Assembly (NCBI GenBank): GCA_965207915.1 | Contig: OZ242304.1 | Coordinates: 992,001-1,056,000 of the forward strand | Reading direction: 5' to 3' | Length of the DNA: 64,000 nucleotides | Origin: VXNJ01 sp009840625 | Lineage (GTDB): Bacteria; Chloroflexota; UBA11872; VXNJ01 | Part shown: positions 53,191-61,511 of the stretch, in pieces | Numbering within the stretch: position 1 is the stretch's first letter | How the letters are laid out: the number at the start of each line of letters is the position of its first letter | Position numbers and translations under genes: made by a program | The notes under the pieces: model-generated | The model's database searches: none | Seen by the model: the letters and a program-made list of their open reading frames with translations, nothing else | What the model was told of the DNA's origin: nothing

Positions 53191-54539
53191 CGCGCGACAT
53201 TCCGGTCCAGACAACGATCGTGCGCGGACTGCGCTGGTCGCGCGAGAACCTGTTCAACTCGCGCGGAAATTCGCTGTTGACGATAACCGCACTGTTGATC
53301 GCGGCGGTCCTCGGGTTCGTGGTGCTCAGATTCGTACTGTTCGACGCCAACTGGGGACTGGTGGCGATAAACCGCAAGCTCTTCTTCGTCGGCAGCTATC
53401 CGGCCGACGAAGCGTACCGGATCTGGATCGTGGTGTACCTCGGCGCCGCCCTGGCATCGCTCACCTACGGCGTCTGGGTAAGGCGCCTGCGCCCCTACCT
53501 GCTGACGATCGGAATCGTGGCCGTAATCATCCTCACCTTCGGCCTGGGGCTCGAATTCCAGATCCAGGAGTTCGAGTTCGCCAACACGATCGAATCGGGC
53601 GGACAGACCACGGTCGTCACCGGGATCGACCGCCAGCTGATCCAATCGGGCGGCTGGGCGCCGGGTTGGCTCTACGCGCTCTCGTTCGGCCTGGCGGTGC
53701 CTTTCGGAGGTCCCTGGCTGTTGTTGGCCGGGGTGTTCGCGGTCCTGGCCGGTGCAGCGTTCGTGGGGCGAGAGCTCGCCCGCTGGCGCGAAAGCCCGAT
53801 ATTGCGGCAGGCTTTCGGGGCCGCCTGGGTCCTGCTGATCCCGCTGGTCGTGGTCCTGCAGATCGGCATCTCCACGCTGCACTGGGAGAGCGTGCTGCTG
53901 GACTTCCTGGTATTCGCGATCGGCGGAATCTTCTCGTTCGTGATCGGTCTGTTTCTGGCCCTAGGCCGGTTCTCGCCGTATCGGGCGATCCGCATTGCGT
54001 CGGTTGGCTACATCGAGACGGTGCGCGCCGCCCCGCTGCTGGTGTGGCTGCTGTTTGCCACTTTCCTGCAAGACGAACTCGGTCCGATCGGAGTGGCTTT
54101 CTCGAGCATCGACTTGGTTTTCCGGGTCATGTTCGTTTTCGCATTCTTCGGCGGCGCGTACATCGCCGAGGTCGTGCGCGGCGGGCTGCAGTCGATTCCT
54201 CGCGGGCAATTCGAAGCCGCCGACGCAATCGGGTTGAATGCCACCCAAATGTACGCGTTCATCATCCTGCCGCAGGCGATCAAGGCGGTAATCCCGGCAA
54301 TCATCGGTCGATTCATCGCGCTTTGGAAGGACACCGCGCTGCTGGCGGCGATCTCGCTGGTCAACACCCTGGAGAAGGCCAAGAAGGTCCTGGCTGGCCA
54401 GTCCGACATCGCCGAGGGCGCGTTTTTCGAGGTCTATCTGATCGTTGCACTCATCTACTGGGTAGTCTCATACCTGCTTTCGCGGTTGGGCAGCGCCGCC
54501 GAATCACGTCTGGGCGAGACCCCACGCCAAACCCGCTGA
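53187..54539 (+). CDS. aapM: Amino acid ABC transporter permease (AapM-like)
   Basis: A 450-residue permease, AapM/BztC type, partner of the preceding one. The EAA-like loop FEAADAIGLNATQMYAFIILPQAIKAVIP is near the C-terminus and WKDTALLAAISLVNTLEKAKKV follows. The long N-terminal half (residues 1-200) with extra hydrophobic segments is the normal AapM length. ATG 53187 overlaps the upstream stop. Confidence 0.87.
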   Translation: MTRDIPVQTTIVRGLRWSRENLFNSRGNSLLTITALLIAAVLGFVVLRFVLFDANWGLVAINRKLFFVGSYPADEAYRIWIVVYLGAALASLTYGVWVRRLRPYLLTIGIVAVIILTFGLGLEFQIQEFEFANTIESGGQTTVVTGIDRQLIQSGGWAPGWLYALSFGLAVPFGGPWLLLAGVFAVLAGAAFVGRELARWRESPILRQAFGAAWVLLIPLVVVLQIGISTLHWESVLLDFLVFAIGGIFSFVIGLFLALGRFSPYRAIRIASVGYIETVRAAPLLVWLLFATFLQDELGPIGVAFSSIDLVFRVMFVFAFFGGAYIAEVVRGGLQSIPRGQFEAADAIGLNATQMYAFIILPQAIKAVIPAIIGRFIALWKDTALLAAISLVNTLEKAKKVLAGQSDIAEGAFFEVYLIVALIYWVVSYLLSRLGSAAESRLGETPRQTR

Positions 54540-54552
54540 ACGGGAGGAACCA

Positions 54553-55305
54553 ATGTCGCACCAACTCGGAGAGGAAATCGTCCGCCTGGAGGGCGTAGTC
54601 AAGCGCTTCGGGGACTTTACCGCCTTAAACGGGGTCGACGTCTCGATTCGCGAGCGCGAGGTCGTGGTCATAATCGGCCCCTCGGGTTCCGGTAAGTCGA
54701 CGCTGCTGCGGACCATCAACCAGCTCGAGCGCCACGACGAAGGGCGGATCGTCGTCGACGGCACCGAACTGACCGACGACGCACGCACGCTGACCAAGAT
54801 CCGCACCGAGACCGGCATGGTATTCCAGTCCTTCAATCTGTTTCCGCACCTGACCGTATTGCGCAACATCACCCTGGCGCCGCAGAAGGTCCGGCACATG
54901 CCGCAGCGCGAGGCCGAGGACCTGGCCCGCAGCCTCCTGGAGCGGGTGGGAATTCCCGAACAAGCCGAGAAATTTCCCGGTCAGCTCTCCGGCGGACAGC
55001 AGCAGCGGGTTGCCATCGCCCGGGCGTTGGCGATGAATCCGAAAGTCATGATGTTCGACGAGCCGACTTCGGCACTCGACCCGGAGATGATCAACGAGGT
55101 ATTGCGGGCGATGGAAGAGCTCTCTGAATCGGGCATGACGATGATCTGCGTCACCCATGAGATGGGATTTGCCCGCAACGTCGCCGACCGGGTCATCTTC
55201 ATGGATGAGGGCGAGATCGTCGAGATCGGGACCGCCGAGCAGTTCTTCAACAACCCGCGCCGCCGCCGCACTAAGTTATTCCTGGACCAGATTCTGACCC
55301 ACTAG
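54553..55305 (+). CDS. aapP: Amino acid ABC transporter ATPase (AapP-like)
   Basis: A 250-residue ATPase. Walker A is GPSGSGKST, signature LSGGQQQR, Walker B MMFDEPTSALDPE and switch His in CVTHEMGFA. It follows the permeases by 13 bases with GGGAGG upstream and powers the import complex. A strong GC hairpin overlaps its end. Confidence 0.93.
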   Translation: MSHQLGEEIVRLEGVVKRFGDFTALNGVDVSIREREVVVIIGPSGSGKSTLLRTINQLERHDEGRIVVDGTELTDDARTLTKIRTETGMVFQSFNLFPHLTVLRNITLAPQKVRHMPQREAEDLARSLLERVGIPEQAEKFPGQLSGGQQQRVAIARALAMNPKVMMFDEPTSALDPEMINEVLRAMEELSESGMTMICVTHEMGFARNVADRVIFMDEGEIVEIGTAEQFFNNPRRRRTKLFLDQILTH

Positions 55306-55329
55306 GGTTGGGGCCGGCGGCCCCAACCC
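55305..55329 (+). terminator. Strong GC-rich hairpin at the end of the amino acid transporter operon
   Basis: GGGTTGGGGCC (55305-55315) pairs perfectly with GGCCCCAACCC (55319-55329) across a three-base loop. No T-run follows, so it may act as a Rho-associated or processing end rather than a classic intrinsic terminator. Confidence 0.6.
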
Positions 55330-55458
55330 GCCCCCGAACCGGGAACCAATCCTGCCAGAATCGAAGGACTGCGTGTCCGCGTGCCGACAAGCGCTAGCGG
55401 GTTCACAATCGAATCGACCAGTTTTTTCAAGATGTTGAAAGGCACAACCGCTTAAACC

Positions 55459-55896
55459 GTGCCGTGGTGGGGATGGATGATTCTTGGCGGCCTGCTGTTG
55501 ATCGCAGAACTGGTCGGCGGCGGCGCCCTGTATCTGTTGTTCGTGGGAATCGCGGCGATCCTGGTCGGGATTTTCGTAGTTCTGGTAAGTGACCTGCCGT
55601 TTTGGGCCCACTGGCCTATCTTTGCGGTCTTGGCCTTGGCACTGTTGGTCGGCCTCCGCCGCCACGCGCACGAACGGATCAACCGAAGCGGCGGATTCGA
55701 GGCGATCACCGGTGAGCACGCCCTCGTCATAGACGAGATCGCCCCGGCCGGTTACGGCCAGGCGAGTTTGCACGGAGCCAAATGGGAGGCCCACAACCTC
55801 GGACCAGACACCCTCACCGACGGGCAACGGGCCCGGGTCGAGCGGGTCGACGGTTTGACCCTGCACCTTCGCGCTGAAGAAGATTTGACACCCTAG
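55459..55896 (+). CDS. NfeD-family membrane protein
   Basis: A 145-residue NfeD-type protein with hydrophobic segments at about 1-70 and a C-terminal OB-like domain (FEAITGEHALVIDEIAPAGYGQASLHGAKWEA). NfeD proteins partner with SPFH proteins and modulate membrane proteases. The start appears to be GTG 55459. An SPFH gene follows after seven bases, as is usual. Confidence 0.88.
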   Translation: MPWWGWMILGGLLLIAELVGGGALYLLFVGIAAILVGIFVVLVSDLPFWAHWPIFAVLALALLVGLRRHAHERINRSGGFEAITGEHALVIDEIAPAGYGQASLHGAKWEAHNLGPDTLTDGQRARVERVDGLTLHLRAEEDLTP

Positions 55897-55903
55897 GGAG
55901 CCA

Positions 55904-56860
55904 ATGCAAATGGAATTCGTACCAATCGCGGTATTTGTGCTGCTGGCAATAGTGGTCATCGTAGTCATCGCCAAAACCGCAATCATCGTGCCCCAACAAT
56001 CGGCCTACGTGATCGAAATGCTGGGCCGCTACCGCACGACCTATCAGGCCGGCTTTTACGTCCTGATTCCCTTCATTCAACGGGTCGCCTACAAGCACTC
56101 GCTGAAAGAAGAAGCAGTCGACATCCCCGAACAGATTTGCATTACCCGCGACAACGTACAGGTCGGGGTTGACGGTGTCATCTACATGCAGGTCCTCGAT
56201 GCCCGTCTGGCCTCCTACGGGATCACCAACTTCCGATTCGCCATTTCGCAGCTCGCCCAAACAACCCTGCGTAGCGAGGTCGGAAAACTCGATCTTGACC
56301 GCACGTTCGAGGAGCGCGCCGCCATAAACGCCTCGGTGGTGACCGAGCTGGACAAGGCCTCGGACGCCTGGGGTGTCAAGGTATTGCGATACGAGATTCG
56401 CAACATCAACCCGCCTGCCGACGTTCTCGGAGCGATGGAAAAGCAGATGCGTGCCGAGCGTGAAAAGCGCGCTACGGTGCTCAATTCCGAGGGTGAGCGC
56501 GACGCCGTCATCAACAACGCCGAAGGCGCCAAGCAACGTGTGGTGCTGGAATCCGAGGCCGCCCGTCAACAGCAGATCAACGAAGCCGAGGGCGAGGCCC
56601 AGGCCATTCTTTCAATCGCCAACGCCACCGCCGACGGGTTGCGCGCGATCGCTGCCTCGGTTGCCGCGCCGGGCGGTGAGGACGCGCTGCGGCTGCGGAT
56701 CGCCGAACAGTACGTCGGCGAATTCGGCAAGTTGGCCCAGCACGGCAACACATTCGTGGTCCCGGCCAATATGACCGACCTGGCCTCGATGATCACCCTG
56801 GCGACCTCGATGATCAAGAGCGACGGCACGGGCCCCAGCGAATCAGCGCGGGGTGATTAG
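55904..56860 (+). CDS. SPFH/Band 7 protein (paraslipin, QmcA-type)
   Basis: A 318-residue membrane-anchored scaffold protein. One N-terminal hydrophobic segment (about 5-25) is followed by the SPFH domain (IIVPQQSAYVIEMLGRYRTTYQAGFYVLIPF) and a long coiled coil (MRAEREKRATVLNSEGERDAVINNAEGAKQ). Such proteins organise membrane microdomains and proteases with NfeD. It converges with the betaine-transporter gene at 56923. Confidence 0.9.
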   Translation: MQMEFVPIAVFVLLAIVVIVVIAKTAIIVPQQSAYVIEMLGRYRTTYQAGFYVLIPFIQRVAYKHSLKEEAVDIPEQICITRDNVQVGVDGVIYMQVLDARLASYGITNFRFAISQLAQTTLRSEVGKLDLDRTFEERAAINASVVTELDKASDAWGVKVLRYEIRNINPPADVLGAMEKQMRAEREKRATVLNSEGERDAVINNAEGAKQRVVLESEAARQQQINEAEGEAQAILSIANATADGLRAIAASVAAPGGEDALRLRIAEQYVGEFGKLAQHGNTFVVPANMTDLASMITLATSMIKSDGTGPSESARGD

Positions 56861-56922
56861 GGAGCGGCCGTCCGCAAAACTATGGCCCCCGGGCCGCGAA
56901 CGGTCCGATGCGGGCCGGCCGG

Positions 56923-57951
56923 TTATTCGGTCGGCCAGCCCTCCGCCATTTCGGACTCAGCCAAGGCCGCCGAGATTTTTTCGGCCGCCTCTTCGGTCAC
57001 CCAACCAGACCAGACCTCGACGTTGGTATTGAGCCACCAGAGCGCGGTGTCGTTGATGCTCGCGCCTTCGTTCTGGCGGCGCCACTTGCCCACTTTGTCG
57101 TAGCGTTCGATATTCATGTCCCAAGCCCGCAGCACCGCGACAACGTCCGGCGCGGAGGCGAACAGGTCTGGGTGGACCGCGATCAGGATCGTTGCCGGTT
57201 CGTAGGCGCAGGCCTTGGTGGTGAACCAGCACTCGTCGCTGTAAGGCGGTTCCTCCAACAGGGCCAGCTCGAGCTCCACTGCCGGGTCGTTGGTGCCCCA
57301 CTGGTAGCCCAGCCAGGGTTCGCCTTTCTCATAGGCGCCGTAGAGGTCGGCGTTGGCGGCTGCGCCGTCGCCGGGAGTGATGATGTGGACATGCTCGGAG
57401 AGGCCGTAACCCTCGATCTGCCGCGCGTTGACTTCCTCGCACGCCCAACCGGTCACGCATGAGACCAGTCGTGCCTTGCCGCCGGTTTCAACAGTGGCAA
57501 AAAGTTCCTTGTACTGTTCATCCTTGAGGTCCTCGACGCTGTCCAGCTCCGGGTACTGCTCTTGCAGGTATTTGGGAATCACAAAGGCCGATTGCCAGTC
57601 TTTGCCCAAACTCGCTCCCACCGATACGACTTCACCGGCGGCCTGGGCCTCCATCCAGGGCTCATCCTGGTTGGGCAGCCAGATCTCCATAGTCACGTGG
57701 CTGTCGCCGCGCCGCAGACCCTGAAACAACGGCAGCGTTCCTCCGAACACCACGTCGGTGGGGTAGTCGTAGCCCTTTTCCAGGATGTACTGGGCCACCC
57801 GGTTTTGAAACTGGGCGCTGGTCCAGTTCAGGTCGGAGAAGATTACTGTCTGCTTCTGGTCCTCTGATTCAGTCAACTCACACCCGACCAGCGCCACCGA
57901 CATCAGCGCCAGTAGCGCAATCGCCAAAATCCGCGTTTTTGCAGTCTTCAA
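56923..57951 (-). CDS. Glycine betaine/proline ABC transporter substrate-binding lipoprotein
   Basis: A 342-residue OpuAC/ProX-type binding protein. The start is taken as TTG 57951, seven bases after GGGAG; this gives a clean signal with lipobox VGCE. Aromatic residues in VIFSDLNWTSAQFQNRVAQYIL and in WLGYQW..WFTTKACAYEP are typical for binding quaternary amines. It is the last gene of a proV-proW-binding-protein set on the minus strand. Uptake of osmoprotectants is the likely role. Confidence 0.88.
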   Translation of the reverse strand: MKTAKTRILAIALLALMSVALVGCELTESEDQKQTVIFSDLNWTSAQFQNRVAQYILEKGYDYPTDVVFGGTLPLFQGLRRGDSHVTMEIWLPNQDEPWMEAQAAGEVVSVGASLGKDWQSAFVIPKYLQEQYPELDSVEDLKDEQYKELFATVETGGKARLVSCVTGWACEEVNARQIEGYGLSEHVHIITPGDGAAANADLYGAYEKGEPWLGYQWGTNDPAVELELALLEEPPYSDECWFTTKACAYEPATILIAVHPDLFASAPDVVAVLRAWDMNIERYDKVGKWRRQNEGASINDTALWWLNTNVEVWSGWVTEEAAEKISAALAESEMAEGWPTE

Positions 57952-58069
57952 GTTCCGGCTCCCGACGGGTGAGGGCGTGGGTTCGCAAATGCTGAGGCAA
58001 TCAATCGCCAAGTCCCATCATCACATTAGGCCCGGCGCCGAGCCTGCGCCGCCGAACCGGGGAGGGCAA

Positions 58070-59125
58070 TCAGCCCACGCTCATCGGTCCCTGGCGGGCG
58101 CCGGCCACGGCCTGGGTTATCCGGTCGATGATGATGGCCATGAAAACGATCGCCAGTCCGGCCAGCAAGCCGTTGCCGGGTTCGTTTTTCTGCAGCGCCC
58201 GGTTAACGTTGTCGCCCAATCCGCCGGCCGCCACAAGGCTGGCGATGGTGACCATCGCGAGCGCCATCATGGTGGTCTGGTTGATGCCGGCCATGATCGT
58301 CGGCAGGGCGATCGGAATCTGCACCTTGGTCAGGATCTGCAGCGGCGAGGAGCCGAACGCGCGGGCAGCCTCGACCGTCTCGGCCGAAACCTGGCGGATG
58401 CCGAGATTGGTGAGCCGTATGACCGGCGGCACGGCGTAGATGATGGTGGCGAACACCCCGGCCGGTTTGCCCAGTCCAAAAAAGAGAATGCCGGGCAATA
58501 GGTAGACGAAGCTGGGCATGGTCTGCATGCCGTCCAGGATCGGGCGCATGATGCTGTCGGCGATGCCAGAGCGCGCCCCGAGCACGCCCAGCGGCAGACC
58601 GATTGCCACCGCCACCGCGACCGACACGGCCATCAGGGCCACGGTGTCCATGGCGTTCTCCCAGAGGTCCATCATCCCCACGAAGAACAGGGCCAGAAGG
58701 GTGAAGGAAAAAAGCGGCCAGCGCCCGACGCCGAAGGCAACCGCCGCCAGGCCGAGGATTACCACCGGCCAGGGCACCCACTTGAGCACGCCTTCTATGT
58801 TGACCAGGGCAAAGGTGACCACGGTGCTGATGCCGTCGAAGAACCACGCACCTTCGCGCGTTATCCAGTCGAAACCGCCATCGATCGCGCGGCTGGTCAC
58901 ATCGCGCACCGTTTCATCGAGCACGAGCGTTCCGTCGCTCGAGGTCCGGCTGCCGACGCCGGTCGGAAACCCCATTTCCGGCCCCCAGATTGCCAGCGAA
59001 ATCACCAGCACCAGCGCGAGGGCGGCAAAGCCGGCCAGCCAGCGGTGAAGGACCGGGAGTCCGCTGAAATCGAGCCGTTGCGCCAACCGCGCCGGGGCAG
59101 TTTCACCGGTGGGTGCTTTGTTCAT
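58070..59125 (-). CDS. proW: Glycine betaine/proline ABC transporter permease (ProW-like)
   Basis: A 351-residue permease with an N-terminal extension containing one hydrophobic segment (about 32-50), then six or seven TM segments. The EAA loop is VEAARAFGSSPLQILTKVQIPIALPTIMAG, and MDTVALMAVSVAVAVAIGLPLGVLGARS is the family's first core helix. It follows the ATPase by 11 bases. Confidence 0.9.
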   Translation of the reverse strand: MNKAPTGETAPARLAQRLDFSGLPVLHRWLAGFAALALVLVISLAIWGPEMGFPTGVGSRTSSDGTLVLDETVRDVTSRAIDGGFDWITREGAWFFDGISTVVTFALVNIEGVLKWVPWPVVILGLAAVAFGVGRWPLFSFTLLALFFVGMMDLWENAMDTVALMAVSVAVAVAIGLPLGVLGARSGIADSIMRPILDGMQTMPSFVYLLPGILFFGLGKPAGVFATIIYAVPPVIRLTNLGIRQVSAETVEAARAFGSSPLQILTKVQIPIALPTIMAGINQTTMMALAMVTIASLVAAGGLGDNVNRALQKNEPGNGLLAGLAIVFMAIIIDRITQAVAGARQGPMSVG

Positions 59126-59136
59126 GGTTACCGGTC

Positions 59137-60333
59137 CTACGGTGGGGCGGTTGCAAGGGCGGCCAGCAGTACCAGGCGGTGGATCTCGCCGACCAGGCGT
59201 TCATCGTCGTCCACTACCGCGACCGGTCGTTCGGAGCGGGCCGCCAGGGTGATGATCGACTCCACCGGGGCGCTTGCAGAGACCCGAGCCACCCCCTTCG
59301 TCGCAATGCCTTCCAGCGAGGCCCGATCACCCTCGGCCCATTCGGCCAAACTGGTCCGGCTCACCAGGCCGCGCAGGCGTGAATCGCTTCCAACCAAATA
59401 AGCCGCATCGAGCCCGCGGTCATTCAGCATGCGCAGCGCCGCAGCCGGCGCCAGATCCTCTTTGAGCAACACCCGCGGATCCCGCATGATCGCCCGCGCC
59501 GGGATGACCTTGGCGCGCGAAACGTCGCGCACGAACTCGCGCACGTACCCTCCCGACGGCCGGGTCACAATCTGTTCCGGAGTTCCAAGCTGGATGATCT
59601 CCCCGTCGCGCATGATTGCTATCCGGTCGCCGAGCTTGAGCGCCTCGTTGAGGTCATGGGTTATGAAGACGATCGTCTTGCGCATGTTTTGCTGCAGGTC
59701 GAGCAGTTCGTCCTGCATCTCGCGCCGGATCAGCGGATCAAGTCCACTGAAGGGTTCATCCATCAAAAGGATCTGCGGGTCCACCGCCAGGGCCCGGGCC
59801 AGGCCAACCCGCTGCTGCATGCCCCCGCTCATCTCGCGGGGATAGTAATCCTCCCAGCCTTCGAGCCCCACGGTGTCGATCGCCCGGGCAGCCAGGTCGT
59901 AGCGCGAATCCCGGTCCATGCCCTGCACTTCCAGACCGTAGGCGACGTTGTCCAGGACCCGGCGGTGCGGCAGCAGCGAGTAGTGCTGAAAGACCATCGC
60001 CATCTTTTCGCGCCGAAACTGGAGCAGTTCGCCGCCCTCCAAGGCGCCGATATCTTCGCCGTCGAACAGGATCCGACCTCGGTCGGAATCGATCAGTCGG
60101 ATCAGGCAGCGCACCAGGGTCGATTTGCCGCTGCCGGACAGCCCCATCACCACGAAGATCTCACCGGTGCGAACGCCGAAGGACACGTTGCGGAGCGCCA
60201 GTACGACCCCCAGTTCAGCCTGGATGTCGGTCCGGCTCTTGGACCGGTATTCGGGGGTGAAAACCCGCTCGGGCATGCTGCCGAAGCACTTCCACAAACC
60301 GTCCACCTCGATCAGGTTTGTCGGTTGGTGCAT
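59137..60333 (-). CDS. proV: Glycine betaine/proline ABC transporter ATPase (ProV-like)
   Basis: A 398-residue ATPase. Walker A is GLSGSGKST, signature MSGGMQQR, Walker B LMDEPFSGLDP and switch His FITHDLNEALKLGDRIAIM. The C-terminal ~120 residues (RAIMRDPRVLLKEDLAPAAALRML..) form a CBS-type module that senses ionic strength in OpuA-type systems. The start ATG 60333 has GAAGGG upstream and is preferred to 60363. Confidence 0.92.
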   Translation of the reverse strand: MHQPTNLIEVDGLWKCFGSMPERVFTPEYRSKSRTDIQAELGVVLALRNVSFGVRTGEIFVVMGLSGSGKSTLVRCLIRLIDSDRGRILFDGEDIGALEGGELLQFRREKMAMVFQHYSLLPHRRVLDNVAYGLEVQGMDRDSRYDLAARAIDTVGLEGWEDYYPREMSGGMQQRVGLARALAVDPQILLMDEPFSGLDPLIRREMQDELLDLQQNMRKTIVFITHDLNEALKLGDRIAIMRDGEIIQLGTPEQIVTRPSGGYVREFVRDVSRAKVIPARAIMRDPRVLLKEDLAPAAALRMLNDRGLDAAYLVGSDSRLRGLVSRTSLAEWAEGDRASLEGIATKGVARVSASAPVESIITLAARSERPVAVVDDDERLVGEIHRLVLLAALATAPP

Positions 60334-60499
60334 TGAGGCCCTTCGCCCGGTTATGAAAGCCAATTACACCATTTGGAGAGTCGGCTGCCGGGCGGGCGGG
60401 GTCAATTCAAGGGCGGTCCGGATCGCAATTGACAACCCGGGACGAACGCCGAAGTTGCAAAAATCTCAGCGCCGTTCCAATTACCGCAAAGAGTCACGA

Positions 60500-61330
60500 A
60501 TGAGCACGGAATCGTCGTCGGACAGCCGCTACACGATGGGATATGATGAGGATTTTCGTCAGCTCCTGAGACGCCGCAGCGCCCAGACCCATGCCGCGCA
60601 TCTGCTGCCCCGCCTGGAGCGCGGGCAGTCCGTCCTCGATTTCGGCTGCGGACCCGGAACAATTTCGCTCGGACTGGCCCAAGCGGTAGATCCCGGTCAT
60701 CTGCACGGCGTTGATATGGAAGAAACCCAGATCGCGCTGGCCCGGTCGGCGGCCGAATCCGGCGGGCACGACAACGTCACCTTCCACGTAGGCAACGTCA
60801 ACGACCTGCCGTTTGAGGACGATACCTTCGATGTGGCCCACTGCCACGCGGTCCTGATGCACATTCCGGATACGTCCGCCGCCCTGACCGAGGTGCGCCG
60901 GGTGCTCAAACCGGGCGGCTTCATCGCCTGCCGCGAGGCAATAGTTGCCTCCTCGTTCCTGGAGCCGGGTTCGGCCGAGATCGATCGGGCGTGGGCCGTC
61001 TTCACCAAGTTGCTGTCGGCCAACGGCGGCCATCCGCAACTGGGCAAGGAGCTGAAGTCCGCATTGCTGGAGGCCGGTTTCGAACAAATCCGGCCCAGCT
61101 TCTCATTCGACAGCTTTGGCACCAACGACGACGTGGAATTTTTCTACGGATTCATCGTCGACTGGTTCCACTCTCCGGCGGTGGTGGAGGCGGCGATCAA
61201 GTACGGCCTCTCGACCGCCGAAGAGTTCGAGAGCGGCCGGGACGCGCTGGATGCCTGGCGGAAGAGTCCGGGGGCGGTCGGCTCGATTGGATTCGGCGAA
61301 TGCCTGGCCGCAAAACCGCGGACCCCGTAG
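60500..61330 (+). CDS. Class I SAM-dependent methyltransferase
   Basis: A 276-residue methyltransferase. Motif I VLDFGCGPGTISLGLAQ, acidic residue in GVDMEET, motif II NDLPFEDDTFDVAHCHAVLMHI and motif III RVLKPGGFIACRE are present. The acceptor is unknown. The start ATG 60500 is used; upstream in-frame starts overlap the divergent proV gene. It stands alone before the family 5 binding protein. Confidence 0.88.
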   Translation: MSTESSSDSRYTMGYDEDFRQLLRRRSAQTHAAHLLPRLERGQSVLDFGCGPGTISLGLAQAVDPGHLHGVDMEETQIALARSAAESGGHDNVTFHVGNVNDLPFEDDTFDVAHCHAVLMHIPDTSAALTEVRRVLKPGGFIACREAIVASSFLEPGSAEIDRAWAVFTKLLSANGGHPQLGKELKSALLEAGFEQIRPSFSFDSFGTNDDVEFFYGFIVDWFHSPAVVEAAIKYGLSTAEEFESGRDALDAWRKSPGAVGSIGFGECLAAKPRTP

Positions 61331-61511
61331 CGCCGCGCGGTGCGGCGGCCGCTCAGAATCCCGGACCGCGTGGGACCGCGCTGGTCAAGCGGGCCGAAAG
61401 CGATCGGAAAAAGATCGTGATTTCGGATCGGGTTTTGCCAAAAATAATTCGCAACTACGGATTGAACCGCGACCCAAGTCCGGGATGGCGGCCCGCTCGG
61501 GAGAACGTGCT